From Pseudobacter sp051955275 (lineage in GTDB: Bacteria; Bacteroidota; Bacteroidia; Chitinophagales; Chitinophagaceae): a stretch of DNA of 64,000 nt. Position 1 is the first letter of the stretch, and each line of letters begins with the position of its first letter. The stretch spans positions 1-64,000 of the forward strand of contig NZ_JBQCGW010000215.1 of NCBI RefSeq assembly GCF_051955275.1. The letters run 5' to 3'. Below, one piece after another: positions 26,847-37,327 of this stretch. A program made the position numbers and the translations under genes. Under the pieces are notes generated by a model. The model saw nothing but the letters and a program-made list of their open reading frames with translations, had not been told where the DNA came from and searched no databases.

Positions 26847-28193
26847 ATGAGCTTTTTCAAAAGAACAGAGTGGAGGATCTTCATACGCGTGCTGGCGCTG
26901 TTTGTGACCATCAGTGTGAGCTGCCTGATCATCATCAAAGGATATTATGTATACCTGGTGGTGATGATACCGATTGTAATCGCCCAACTGGTGGACTTTT
27001 ACAGGATCAACCGTAAAGCGCATGATGAACTGGGACAGTTTGTGGAGTCTGTGCATTACCGCGATTTCAGCAGGTACTTTGATGTGAAGCATGCCCCCGT
27101 TGATCTGCAGCCATTGCGGCAAGGATTCAACCAGATCAATACCACCATAAAAGATATCAGCAGGGAACGTGAAACCCAGTATCAGTATCTGCAGAAGATC
27201 CTGGAGCTCATAGACACGGGGATAATGATGTATAAAGAAGAAGATGGCACAGTGATGTGGATGAATGAAGCATTGAAGAATATGCTGCAGTTACCTTATC
27301 TCAAAACCATTCACAGCCTGCAGCGCAGGGATGAAGAGCTGTATCACCAGGTGGTTGCTTTGAAACCCGGCGACAGCAAGATCGGCACTGCGCACCTGGA
27401 AAAATCTCCTTTTAAGATATTGCTCTCTGCAACCGCTTTTCAAACGGATGGTGATAAATACAAGCTCATTGCTTTTCAGAATGTGAATGAGGCGTTGGAT
27501 GAAACGGAATCCAAAGCCTGGCAGAAACTGCTGAGTGTAATGACGCATGAGATCATGAACTCCATTGCTCCGATATCTTCGCTGGCAGCCACTTTGAAAG
27601 GGAGGTTGCAGGAGATGAGCAAATCGCTTGATAATAATTCCGGAGATCTGGATGACCTGGAAGTGGGGATCGAAACGATCAAGAGAAGGAGTGAGGGATT
27701 GTTGAAATTTGCGGAGACTTATCGTAATCTGAACAAGATCACCGCACCTAATTTGCGGAAAGTATATGTGCGTGATCTGTTCGAGAATATGCACCAGTTG
27801 ATGCAACCGACGCTGAATGCCAAAAAGATTGAGCTTGAAATAATATTAAAGGATCCGGACCTGATGCTGGATGCGGATACCAATCTGGTGGAGCAGGTGT
27901 TGATCAACCTGGTGGTAAATGCCATGGAAGCGGTTAAGGATCAGCGTGAGCCGCATATCATTTTATCTGCTTACTTAGCTTCTAACCGTAAGACGGTTAT
28001 CCGGGTGTCTGATAATGGAACTGGTATGAGCGAGGAGGTATTGGAGAAGATCTTTATTCCTTTCTTCAGTACGAAGAAGAGTGGGAGTGGGATTGGGTTG
28101 AGCCTGTGTAAGCAGATCATGATGCTGCACAGGGGGCATATAACAGTGCAGAGTGTAGAGGGAGAGGGGACGGCGTTTGTATTGCAGTTTTAA
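26847..28193 (+). CDS. Sensor histidine kinase (NtrY-like)
   Basis: A 448-aa membrane kinase. Two N-terminal TMs (about 10-50) are separated by only a few residues, so there is almost no periplasmic sensor loop and the signal is probably sensed in or near the membrane. A PAS-like region (about 110-215) follows. The phospho-acceptor is His234 in VMTHEIMNSIAPISS. The ATPase domain shows the N box (NLVVNAMEAV), G1 (DNGTGM) and G2 (SGSGIGLSLCKQI). ATG 26847 is preferred to an upstream TTG at 26841. The intramembrane-sensing layout is typical of kinases guarding ABC exporters. The last ~150 bases are unusually G-rich. Confidence 0.93.
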   Translation: MSFFKRTEWRIFIRVLALFVTISVSCLIIIKGYYVYLVVMIPIVIAQLVDFYRINRKAHDELGQFVESVHYRDFSRYFDVKHAPVDLQPLRQGFNQINTTIKDISRERETQYQYLQKILELIDTGIMMYKEEDGTVMWMNEALKNMLQLPYLKTIHSLQRRDEELYHQVVALKPGDSKIGTAHLEKSPFKILLSATAFQTDGDKYKLIAFQNVNEALDETESKAWQKLLSVMTHEIMNSIAPISSLAATLKGRLQEMSKSLDNNSGDLDDLEVGIETIKRRSEGLLKFAETYRNLNKITAPNLRKVYVRDLFENMHQLMQPTLNAKKIELEIILKDPDLMLDADTNLVEQVLINLVVNAMEAVKDQREPHIILSAYLASNRKTVIRVSDNGTGMSEEVLEKIFIPFFSTKKSGSGIGLSLCKQIMMLHRGHITVQSVEGEGTAFVLQF

Positions 28194-28308
28194 GTATTCA
28201 GAAACTCCTGCTGACTATCTATGTATTAATATAGTGTTTTCATGCATAAAATCCTCTCTTTGATGTAAATCATGAAAATGCATAGAAACCATTAATATTG
28301 AAAAAATT

Positions 28309-28338
28309 ATTTCCCAATGGATTCTTTGATTGGGAAAT
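28309..28338. promoter_or_regulatory. Operator-like inverted repeat upstream of the Rhs gene cluster
   Basis: ATTTCCCAAT (28309-28318) and ATTGGGAAAT (28329-28338) form a perfect 10-bp inverted repeat with a 10-bp spacer. A TATTCTTG sequence (one mismatch to TAnnTTTG) follows at once, near 28343. An operator overlapping a promoter is plausible. The rest of the 28194-28610 gap is AT-rich and shows no gene. Confidence 0.4.
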
Positions 28339-28610
28339 TATACTATTCTTGCATCTGAATAGTGACCATTAAACCAACAAAGTTCAGGTAATCATTCCTG
28401 ATATTGAAACCCCCGAACCTTTCAGCGCAGGAGCTATCTTCTCTTCGCTTCAAGTTATGTTCATTCCTTTCGTTTCCTTCTGTTGTAATATGCGTCATTG
28501 GTACAATAAAGATTAGCCGGAGCCAGGTACTGGCAGGTTAACCTGTGTACTTCTTTTTACTGTTTCACAGCCCACATTCACTTATTACCTGACCAATTTT
28601 TATTTGGCTC

Positions 28611-29726
28611 ATGACTAAATTCTATTGCCTGTTAACAGCAATGCTGTTTGTATTGTGCGCTGGTTATTCCCAGGTGGTGATACAGTTACAGGTCCCTCCG
28701 CTGGGCCTGACTATCAAGCCACAATTATGGAATCTAGCCTTGATGAATGGTACCCGGGAGCCGCTGAATGTGCGGCTGGAGGTGATTATCCGTGATATTG
28801 CCAGTGATCAGCAGGTATTGACAGGCACCACACGTTTGTTTACATTGCCGGAAGGTGGGATACAGGTTCAGGTGAAAGACGTGCTGCCGGTAGTTTACAG
28901 CTCAGGTTCTTCTCTTATTCCTGTTGATCCGAATCCGGATGGCTTTTTGCCGGTGGGCATCTTCAATATCTGCTATAGTCTTATCGGTAGTAAGAAGGGG
29001 GCGCCTGAAGAAGTGCTGGCTGAAACCTGCGAAACATTCGAGATAGAACCATTAAGCCCACCAATGCTGGTGATGCCGGCTAATGATGATTTTGCTGAAA
29101 GTACAAGACCCTTCTTTACCTGGCTGCCGCCAGCGCCCTTCCAGTTATTCTATAATATGCGCTTTGACCTGAAACTGGTGGAGGTCTTTCCTACGCAAAG
29201 TCCATCGGATGCCATTCAGCAGAATATTCCGATCACCTTGCAAGGCGCTATTCCCCTGTCTTCTTTTCAATACCCACTTACCATGCCGGAGCTGGATTCT
29301 TCCAAAACATATGCCTGGCAGGTGGTGGCGAAGAACGGTATTCTTCCTGTTGCCAATAGTGAGATCTGGACTTTCAGGGTTAAACAATATGGACAGGATA
29401 CTACCAGGTTTCTGTCAAAAGGATATCACACCCGGCTTCGCAGGGAAGATGATGCTTCTTATATCATCGCATCAGAGAAGCTGATGTTCAGTTATGATCA
29501 TGAGTACAGTGATTCTTCAGTGAATATCAGGCTGACCGATATCACGAATGCCATCAGAAGAACGGTGACCATTGATGAGCCTGCTTTGAAAGTCAGGTAC
29601 GGCCAGAACCTGATCAACTTCGATCTGGGGCCGGTGAATGTTATTGATAAACATATATACCTGCTTGAGTTGATCAATATCAAGCAGGAGAAATGGTATT
29701 TGAAATTCGAATACCGCAAACCCTAA
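28611..29726 (+). CDS. Secreted protein with fibronectin-III-like domain
   Basis: A 371-aa protein with a signal peptide (residues 1-20, ending AGYSQ). I do not recognise a named family. The N-terminal ~130 residues are beta-rich. Residues ~150-260 have the hallmarks of a fibronectin type III-like fold: paired motifs FFTWLPPAP and KTYAWQVVAKNG followed by SEIWTFRV. The C-terminal ~100 residues are again predicted beta. It is the first gene of a three-gene unit with two giant proteins, 27 bases from the next start. It may be a periplasmic or surface accessory of the Rhs proteins. Confidence 0.75.
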   Translation: MTKFYCLLTAMLFVLCAGYSQVVIQLQVPPLGLTIKPQLWNLALMNGTREPLNVRLEVIIRDIASDQQVLTGTTRLFTLPEGGIQVQVKDVLPVVYSSGSSLIPVDPNPDGFLPVGIFNICYSLIGSKKGAPEEVLAETCETFEIEPLSPPMLVMPANDDFAESTRPFFTWLPPAPFQLFYNMRFDLKLVEVFPTQSPSDAIQQNIPITLQGAIPLSSFQYPLTMPELDSSKTYAWQVVAKNGILPVANSEIWTFRVKQYGQDTTRFLSKGYHTRLRREDDASYIIASEKLMFSYDHEYSDSSVNIRLTDITNAIRRTVTIDEPALKVRYGQNLINFDLGPVNVIDKHIYLLELINIKQEKWYLKFEYRKP

Positions 29727-29753
29727 TACAGCTTCTTTTTTAAATAGATTTCC

Positions 29754-32700
29754 ATGGTACAGACCCTATCCCGGTATCAGAAGACTATTGCCTGGCTTTT
29801 GTATATCTCCATCTATCTTCAGTTGATTTTGACGCCGTTTTTGGCTACTGCTGAATCCGGCAGGTACAGACCCTTATATGCATTTGAAGGGCGTGGCATA
29901 GCTACCAACCGGCCTCTGAAAAAGATACATCGTGAAGTGATTGCTCCGGTATCAAACAAAATTCCTGTTTCCGCTGCTGCAAAACAACCTGCGGTAAAGA
30001 GTGATTTGACAGATTTGACTGATCACACTTTATCCGGTGGGCCTACTCAACCTGAAATGTCTGCTTTCAGCAGTGTTGGTAATTCCAATATGGTTGATCT
30101 TTTCTCCGGAGATTTCAGCTATACGATACCGTTGCTGGATGTAGGCGGTTATCCTCTGGCTCTTGGCTACAATGCAGGGATAACAATGGATCAGGAAGCA
30201 AGCTGGGTAGGTCTTGGATGGAATATCAATCCTGGCACCATTACAAGAAATCTCCGTGGCTTGCCGGATGATTTCAAAGGTGATACGGTCAAAAAAACTG
30301 TATTCGTTAAAGAGAATAAAACAATCGGAGTTAATGTAGCATATGACAAAGAGGTGGCAGGAGTTCCCATTGACAAAAAGTTAATGAGCAAAAAGGACGC
30401 AGAGGATGTAAAGAAAAGTGGCCTTAATTTTGGTCTGGGAGTAACTCATAACAATTACAAAGGGTGGGGACTTGAAGTGTCTCACAGCATTGGTCTCAAT
30501 GCAGGAAAAAATGCACTCGGCCCTTTGAGTGGCGGTTTATCTTTATCCTCCAGTTCTATGAGTGGTTTATCCGTTACGCCATCTGCCGGCTTTGTGCAGC
30601 AGTTGAAAGAAAAGGAAAACTCTTTCTCTTTCACCAGTATCAGTCTGCCTTATAATTCCAGGAGTGGTTTGGGAAGCCTGCAGCTCTCAACGGGAATCAG
30701 TCAATCCAGGCATGTTGAAAACAAGAACAGGAATACGCGGTATAACAGGGGATTCAGCGGAGGTGACTGGGGGAGCACCCTTTTATCTTTTTACACTCCT
30801 TCAGTGATGCCTTCTATCAACGTACCCTTTACCAGCAGGCAATTCACATTCAGCGCCAAGATAGGCTGGGAGGAGAAAATTCTTCATCGCAATATAGCAG
30901 TTTCGGGATACGTGTCCAGGCAATATGTTGCACCTGCTGATACTACCACTTATCTTCCATCTTACGGATATCTTAATTACCAGCATGCTGCTCCTAATGG
31001 CAGTTCATTACTTGATTATAACAGGGAGAAAGAATTGCCTTTCCGCGAAAAGCCTGCGTATCCTCACATAGCTGTACCTTCTTACAGCTATGATGCATTT
31101 TCTATTTCGGGTGAAGGCACGGGAGGGATGTTCAGAGCTTACAGGAGTGAGATCGGATTTGTATATGATAACCGGATGCGAAGCGGCAGTTCATCTGAAA
31201 GGTTCAGCCTCGACGTTGGCGCCGGTCCGGATATTGCGCACCTTGGATTTGAAGTTGGCCCCAGCTCATCCAGTACCAGAACCGGTCCCTGGCTTGCGGA
31301 TAACCGGATGGCAGATTCTGTAAGGTTCAGGAACAATGATGGATTGTTTCAGGCAGCATACTTCAGAAATCCGGGTGAAAAAGCGATCAATGACAAAGCC
31401 TATTATGCAGCAGTAGGAGACGATGACCTGGTAACGCTGGAACTGGAACAGCGAAACAGCAGGGACCCCAATATAGTGGCGGCTTCCAACCTGATCAGGT
31501 ATAGACAGGGAGAGGCGCTGCCTGGTACTATTCCTGTAAAAAAAGACAGTACGCTGAAACGCAACAGGGATAAACGAGTTCAGGTGATCTCGTATCTCAA
31601 TGCACGGGAAGCCGATGCAGTTGGATTAAATAAATACATTGATAATTATACTTACAATGTTTTCGACCCATCCATTTGTGGAGCGCCGGATAATGACCCG
31701 GAAGACTTCGGCACCGGACTCACGATGGAGTTGTTCGGCAACAAACTGTTAACCGGATCACCTGCCCTGGTCTGGTATGGCAGGGATGAATTATGGCAGG
31801 AACTTACCAATGGTTACCCGAAAGATCAGCAGGCAGGAGTGGTGCACGATGAACGCTGGTCAATCCGCTGGACCGGGCGCATGCGTGCACCGGTTACAGG
31901 CTCCTATTCCTTCAGAGCAAAAAGTGATGATGGCTTTTATCTGAATGTGAATGGGAAAAATGTGATCGATAACTGGAAGGTAACCAACTTCGATGCCGGC
32001 TATGTTTATGGTTCGCTCAACCTGGAAGCAGGGCAGTTTTATGAAGTGGAAGCAGCCATGTTCGATAACAAAAAATATGGTGGCCTTAACCTGGAATGGC
32101 AATACCCCGGCGCTGTTTATCACAAGATCCCGCGTGAACTGCTTTACCCAAAAGCCACCGATTCTTTGAGGGTGAGAAATCCGGCAGATACCGCAAAGAA
32201 CCTGATTGTTAAAGAAAAGCGCATCAATGATTTCAGGAAAGCCCACCATATGTCCGAAATCTCGGTCCTGAATAACGATGGGAAAAGATACATATACGGA
32301 ATACCAGTCTACAACCTGAAACTAAAGGATGTCACCTTTTCCACAAAGGAGGGTTTGGGCAATATGCAGAAAGGAATGGTGAAGTTCACTCCTTCAGGTA
32401 ACAACCCGGATAACACCACAAAAAACAGGAATGGAAAGGATAACTATTTCTCAAAAGAAGAAATTCCTGCGTATGCGCATTCCTTCTTGCTGACGGGAAT
32501 TTTGTCTGACGACTATTCTGATCTGACAGGTAATGGTATTACTGAAGATGATCCGGGAAGTGCGGTAAAATTCAATTACTCCAAAATATGCGGATACTAT
32601 AATCCCTTCCGCTGGAGAACACCTGCGGGCCCTGACAGTGCCGCGTATAACGAAGGGCTTCGCACAGATTACAGGGATGATAAGGGCACCTATGTATACG

Positions 32701-35700
32701 GAGAGAAAGAACTGTGGTATCTGCATAGCATTGAGTCGAAAACTATGATTGCCACTTTTGTGCTGAGCAGCCGTAAAGACATGCCTTCGGTTAAAGAGAA
32801 TGGAGAGCGGATATATGACAGTTCTGCCAAAAGGCTTGAGAAGATCCATCTGTACAGTAAGGCGGACTTTAATAAATATGGCAAAAAGGCAAAACCGGTG
32901 AAAACGGTACATTTCGATTACAGCTATGAATTATGCCGTGGCGCTCTTGGTAACGATACCGGAAAGCTTACTCTCAAAAAAATCTGGTTCACGTACAACG
33001 GTGTAAAAAGAGACAGTGCTCAAAGTAATCCATACCGCTTCCGCTATCACAGCAATAATCCGAGATATAATAATCAGGCTTCTGACAGGTGGGGCAGTTA
33101 CAAGCATCCTTCGCAAAATCCTAATTCAATTGCTGGAGATACAGTCCGGAATGCTGAATACGCTTATGCTTTGCAGGACAGTGCGCTGGCTGCTCAAAAT
33201 GCAGGAGCATGGAATCTCGAGAGCATCGATCTTCCTTCCGGAGGAATGCTTAAGATTGACTATGAATCTGACGATTATGGATATGTGCAAAACAGGCAAG
33301 CGATGCAAATGTACCAGATAGCCGGTTTCAACAGCAGCCCCAATTACAATACAGCCGTTCCTTTTCTTTATGGAATACAGGATTACCGGTATGTTTTCAT
33401 TAAAGTGCCTTCCGGTGGAACGGCCAAAGATATTTATGATAAATACCTGTCAGGGATAGAAAAGATCTATTTTAAAGTTTTTGTGCGGGTTCCTAAGGAT
33501 AATTACAATAATGGGCAGACGCATGAATATATTCCTGGTTATGCCAGGCTTGAAAAGGGAGCCGGCAGCTATGGAGTGGCAGCCGGAAATATAATCTGGG
33601 TGAAATTGCAAGGTCTTCACCTGGATGGTAATGCGGGCGGGGAGTATAGTCCGATGATGATTGCAGCCACACAGTTCCTGAAACAAAACCTTCCATCCAA
33701 GGCATGGCCGGGATCAGAAACCGGCGATGACCTTGATATGCGGGAGGCGATATCGGTAGTTTCATCGCTGGTAATGAACGTTGTTGAAGCAGTGAATAAA
33801 TTTGAAACGGTTGCTCGTCAGAATGGATTGATGGCTCAGGTGGACATCAGAAAAAGTTTCGTAAGGTTGCTGAGCCCTCAACGGAAAAAATATGGAGGCG
33901 GACACCGCGTAAAGCGCGTCACACTTTTCGACAACTGGAATAAAATGACGGGACAGCGGGATGCTAAGTATGGCCAGGAATATTCGTATACAACAGATGA
34001 AAATAGTAATGGATCAGTGGTTACATACAGCAGTGGTGTTGCTTCTTATGAACCCGCCATCGGGGCAGAAGAGAATCCCTTCCATATGCCAATCGAGTAT
34101 ATTGATCAGCCTTCCGTTTTACTGCCCTCTTCCAGAGGATATACAGAAGAGCCACTCGGAGAATCTTTTTTCCCTTCTCCGGGCATTGGTTATAGCCGGG
34201 TACGTGTAAGAACCATCAACCATCTCAAAAAGAAATCCGCTAACGGTTTTGACGAAACCTCTTTCTATACTGCAAAAGACTTTCCCGTATTTACAGAAAG
34301 AACGGTTTTCGATCCAGGCACCTTTAAAAGGTACAGACCTGCCTTGTCCAATTTCCTGCGCATCATGGCTTATCATTATCTGACGCTCTCTCAGGGATTC
34401 AAGGTTGAGCTGAATGACATGCATGGCAAGCTTCGATCCAAAGCTTCTTATCCGGAAAACGACCACAAGAATTATACATCTTATGCAGAATATTTCTATC
34501 GCAGTGAAAATACTGCTGGCGGAAAAAGACTGAAGAATACCGTGATGGCTATCCGGCCTGACGGGGTTATCGATACAGCGGCCGTGATCGGAAAAGATGT
34601 GGAATTGATGATGGATCTGCGCGAACAGGAATCCATTTCCGAAAGTATCAACCTGGAACCCAATTCAGAAATGTTTTCAGCAGGTACCATACCTGCGATC
34701 CTGCTGATAGCACTGAACTTTTACCAAAGGGAGATAAACAGGTACAGATCTGCCGCTACTGTTAAAGTGATCAATCGTTATGGTATCCTGGATAGTGTGG
34801 TAGCGGTGGAAAAGGGTAGCAGAGTATCCACTGCCGACATGCTTTACGATAGTGAAACAGGAGATGTGCTGATGACCCGGACGCAAAATGAATTCGAGGA
34901 TTATGTCTATAATTTCACTTACCCGTCTCATTGGGCATACAAAGGTTTAGGACCGGCATACCGTAATATCGATGCTTACGTTGAAAATGTAACCATTCGT
35001 GATGGGAGGATCGTATCAGGCGCTGACAGCGCACTGAAAATCTTTACGGGAGGGGATGAGATAATGATTGCAGGCAAACAGAGGACCGGAGGTGCCACCT
35101 GTGCTGAGCAGATAGCCAGTTTCCCGAATTATAACCGTATCTGGTGTATCGATAGCAGTGACCTCAAAGGCGGCACGCGTGCGCTTTATTTTATCGACAG
35201 GAAAGGCAAACCGTATTCCGGCTTCGATATCTCGATGAAAGTGGTCCGTTCAGGAAGCCGGAACATTTTTTCAGCCGTTGGTACTGCCACGAGCCTGGAT
35301 AGTATGATACGGCGTGATCCTGCTACAGGTGCTTATAAGCTTCAGATAGATGATAACTCCCGCGTGCTGGGAGTAAGTGCTGCCGAGTTCAGGCAGTTCT
35401 GGAAAGTACAGGATCTGTTTGCTCAAAAAGAATCATTGAATTGCCTGCCCCGCTGGATACCTACCGGAAGGTTTGCGTGCGTTACAGTGAATGGCCGTAA
35501 TACAGGTGAGCGTAGAGCTGAAATGGCAGACAGCAATAGGAACAGTAGCAGTTACGGAAGTGCCAATTGGGTTTCGCTGGGTATCAATTGCAAAGAGTGC
35601 CCGGTACCGTGGGTGAAAACCTTTCTTCGATGCCAGACGGTTGCGGATACGCAAGGTGAAGGTGGTAGTTCCGGTGTAGGTACAAACGCTTCAGGTGGTG

Positions 35701-37286
35701 GTAATCCTCCCGTGCCTATCACCGGCAGGCCTATCTACAGGTATACGGATACTGCCAGGTGTAGCGCCACCTATGGCAACTTCAAGGATAGTGTGGAAGC
35801 CGTAGATTGTGTTACGTGCTACGGAGGTACATTATGCGGCGCACCTCCTGCTTGTGAGAATTGTGATGAAAGCACCGGTTTGCGTAAGTGCATCAATGGA
35901 ATTTGCGAAACTGCACGCCTGGTATGTGCAGCTTCTTATCCTGCTCCAGGTGGATATATGAATATCTATGTATACAGGTTTTCTGATAATTCGACTCCGG
36001 CTGACATACCTGCGCAAAATATTTTCTCTCCGTACCCATGTAGTCCAGGCTCCTACTCATTAAGAGCTGAAGATGATATGTTATCGGCAAATGCTCCGGC
36101 AACTGCCACAAGCTCGCTGTCCTCTCCATGCGATCCTGTTACCGGCAAGATCTGTGAAAGTATTGTTGCCGATACCAGCTTCAACCCATATCTCACCGGA
36201 GTGCTGGGCAACTGGAGGGCGTACAGAGCGCTCACGCTGTACACTGACCGAAGGGAATCTGATCCTTCCATCTCCACCAATATCAGGCAGAATGGTGCGA
36301 TCAGGAATTTCAGTCCTTACTGGACATTCCAGCAGGGACAACTCAAACCATCTACTGATACGGTTAAATGGGTTTGGAATAGTGAAGCTACCATCTTCAA
36401 TAAAAAAGGACTTGAACTGGAGAATCGGGATCCGCTGGGCAGGTTCAATTCAGGTATCTACGGCTATGATTTTACTTTGCCTGTTTCGGTTACTCAGAAC
36501 AGTAAGTACAGGGAGTCTGCCTTCGACGGCTTCGAGGATTATGGTATGAACCTGACCAATTGTGGAGAAGCCTGTCCTTCGGTGAGGCATTTCGATTTCG
36601 GATCCTACCAGTCGCAGATGGATACTGCTGAGGCTCACTCCGGAAATAGAAGCCTGAAGATCCTGCCGGGTGCACAGGCAGGGATGACTGCTTACCTGGG
36701 ATCCGAATCAAAAGACACCATCACATCAAAACTGAGTTTCCTGCCATTGACAGGCGCCTGTGGGGGAACAATGTTGAAAGAGATCAGGGCAGGAAAGGAT
36801 CTTTTATTGCCAGCTTTTTCTCCAACGGCCGGAAAGCAAATGGTATTAAGTGTTTGGGTGAAAGAGTCTCAGGACTGCAAATGCACCAATTATCAGAACA
36901 GCAGGGTGGTTGTGCTGGCGAAGAATGCGGCGAATGTGGTAACCAGCTTCTATTTTACGCCATCCGGAAGTATCATAGAGGGTTGGCAGCGCATCGATTC
37001 CGTATTTACGATCCCGGCCGATGCAGTGTCTGTTACCATCAGTATGCAGGCTACGGGAAGCTACACCACCTGGTTTGATGACCTCCGGATCCATCCGGTC
37101 AATGCCAATATGAAGTCATTCGTGTATCATCCCGTGAATCTCAGGCTGATGGCGGAGCTCGATGAAAATAATCATGCTTCATTTTATGAATATGATGATG
37201 AAGGCACATTGATCAGGGTGAAGAAAGAAACGGTGCGTGGTATCAAAACCATTAAAGAAACCAGAAGTGCTATGGCCCAGCAGTAA
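29754..37286 (+). CDS. Giant PA14-containing Rhs/TcB-like secreted protein
   Basis: A 2510-aa protein. A hydrophobic N-terminal segment (about 11-31) acts as signal or anchor. Residues ~95-165 (VDLFSGDFSYTIPLLDVGGYPLALGYN, then WVGLGWNINPGTITRNLRGLPDDF) resemble the SpvB/TcB-type opening of Rhs-like toxin shells. A PA14 domain lies at about 655-800 (RWTGRMRAPVTGSYSF, SDDGFYLNVNGKNVIDNW), a known sugar-binding or adhesive module. A cysteine-rich stretch occupies about 1940-2070. The C-terminus ends with a YD-repeat-like strand (FYEYDDEGTLIRVKKETVRG) and no toxin tip, as if the Rhs chain continued in the next protein, which starts 41 bases later. I infer a two-part shell with the 3337-aa protein. 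Confidence 0.82.
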   Translation: MVQTLSRYQKTIAWLLYISIYLQLILTPFLATAESGRYRPLYAFEGRGIATNRPLKKIHREVIAPVSNKIPVSAAAKQPAVKSDLTDLTDHTLSGGPTQPEMSAFSSVGNSNMVDLFSGDFSYTIPLLDVGGYPLALGYNAGITMDQEASWVGLGWNINPGTITRNLRGLPDDFKGDTVKKTVFVKENKTIGVNVAYDKEVAGVPIDKKLMSKKDAEDVKKSGLNFGLGVTHNNYKGWGLEVSHSIGLNAGKNALGPLSGGLSLSSSSMSGLSVTPSAGFVQQLKEKENSFSFTSISLPYNSRSGLGSLQLSTGISQSRHVENKNRNTRYNRGFSGGDWGSTLLSFYTPSVMPSINVPFTSRQFTFSAKIGWEEKILHRNIAVSGYVSRQYVAPADTTTYLPSYGYLNYQHAAPNGSSLLDYNREKELPFREKPAYPHIAVPSYSYDAFSISGEGTGGMFRAYRSEIGFVYDNRMRSGSSSERFSLDVGAGPDIAHLGFEVGPSSSSTRTGPWLADNRMADSVRFRNNDGLFQAAYFRNPGEKAINDKAYYAAVGDDDLVTLELEQRNSRDPNIVAASNLIRYRQGEALPGTIPVKKDSTLKRNRDKRVQVISYLNAREADAVGLNKYIDNYTYNVFDPSICGAPDNDPEDFGTGLTMELFGNKLLTGSPALVWYGRDELWQELTNGYPKDQQAGVVHDERWSIRWTGRMRAPVTGSYSFRAKSDDGFYLNVNGKNVIDNWKVTNFDAGYVYGSLNLEAGQFYEVEAAMFDNKKYGGLNLEWQYPGAVYHKIPRELLYPKATDSLRVRNPADTAKNLIVKEKRINDFRKAHHMSEISVLNNDGKRYIYGIPVYNLKLKDVTFSTKEGLGNMQKGMVKFTPSGNNPDNTTKNRNGKDNYFSKEEIPAYAHSFLLTGILSDDYSDLTGNGITEDDPGSAVKFNYSKICGYYNPFRWRTPAGPDSAAYNEGLRTDYRDDKGTYVYGEKELWYLHSIESKTMIATFVLSSRKDMPSVKENGERIYDSSAKRLEKIHLYSKADFNKYGKKAKPVKTVHFDYSYELCRGALGNDTGKLTLKKIWFTYNGVKRDSAQSNPYRFRYHSNNPRYNNQASDRWGSYKHPSQNPNSIAGDTVRNAEYAYALQDSALAAQNAGAWNLESIDLPSGGMLKIDYESDDYGYVQNRQAMQMYQIAGFNSSPNYNTAVPFLYGIQDYRYVFIKVPSGGTAKDIYDKYLSGIEKIYFKVFVRVPKDNYNNGQTHEYIPGYARLEKGAGSYGVAAGNIIWVKLQGLHLDGNAGGEYSPMMIAATQFLKQNLPSKAWPGSETGDDLDMREAISVVSSLVMNVVEAVNKFETVARQNGLMAQVDIRKSFVRLLSPQRKKYGGGHRVKRVTLFDNWNKMTGQRDAKYGQEYSYTTDENSNGSVVTYSSGVASYEPAIGAEENPFHMPIEYIDQPSVLLPSSRGYTEEPLGESFFPSPGIGYSRVRVRTINHLKKKSANGFDETSFYTAKDFPVFTERTVFDPGTFKRYRPALSNFLRIMAYHYLTLSQGFKVELNDMHGKLRSKASYPENDHKNYTSYAEYFYRSENTAGGKRLKNTVMAIRPDGVIDTAAVIGKDVELMMDLREQESISESINLEPNSEMFSAGTIPAILLIALNFYQREINRYRSAATVKVINRYGILDSVVAVEKGSRVSTADMLYDSETGDVLMTRTQNEFEDYVYNFTYPSHWAYKGLGPAYRNIDAYVENVTIRDGRIVSGADSALKIFTGGDEIMIAGKQRTGGATCAEQIASFPNYNRIWCIDSSDLKGGTRALYFIDRKGKPYSGFDISMKVVRSGSRNIFSAVGTATSLDSMIRRDPATGAYKLQIDDNSRVLGVSAAEFRQFWKVQDLFAQKESLNCLPRWIPTGRFACVTVNGRNTGERRAEMADSNRNSSSYGSANWVSLGINCKECPVPWVKTFLRCQTVADTQGEGGSSGVGTNASGGGNPPVPITGRPIYRYTDTARCSATYGNFKDSVEAVDCVTCYGGTLCGAPPACENCDESTGLRKCINGICETARLVCAASYPAPGGYMNIYVYRFSDNSTPADIPAQNIFSPYPCSPGSYSLRAEDDMLSANAPATATSSLSSPCDPVTGKICESIVADTSFNPYLTGVLGNWRAYRALTLYTDRRESDPSISTNIRQNGAIRNFSPYWTFQQGQLKPSTDTVKWVWNSEATIFNKKGLELENRDPLGRFNSGIYGYDFTLPVSVTQNSKYRESAFDGFEDYGMNLTNCGEACPSVRHFDFGSYQSQMDTAEAHSGNRSLKILPGAQAGMTAYLGSESKDTITSKLSFLPLTGACGGTMLKEIRAGKDLLLPAFSPTAGKQMVLSVWVKESQDCKCTNYQNSRVVVLAKNAANVVTSFYFTPSGSIIEGWQRIDSVFTIPADAVSVTISMQATGSYTTWFDDLRIHPVNANMKSFVYHPVNLRLMAELDENNHASFYEYDDEGTLIRVKKETVRGIKTIKETRSAMAQQ

Positions 37287-37327
37287 GGCCGGATATAAAA
37301 TCACAGACCTATCCCTAAAGTTGATTT

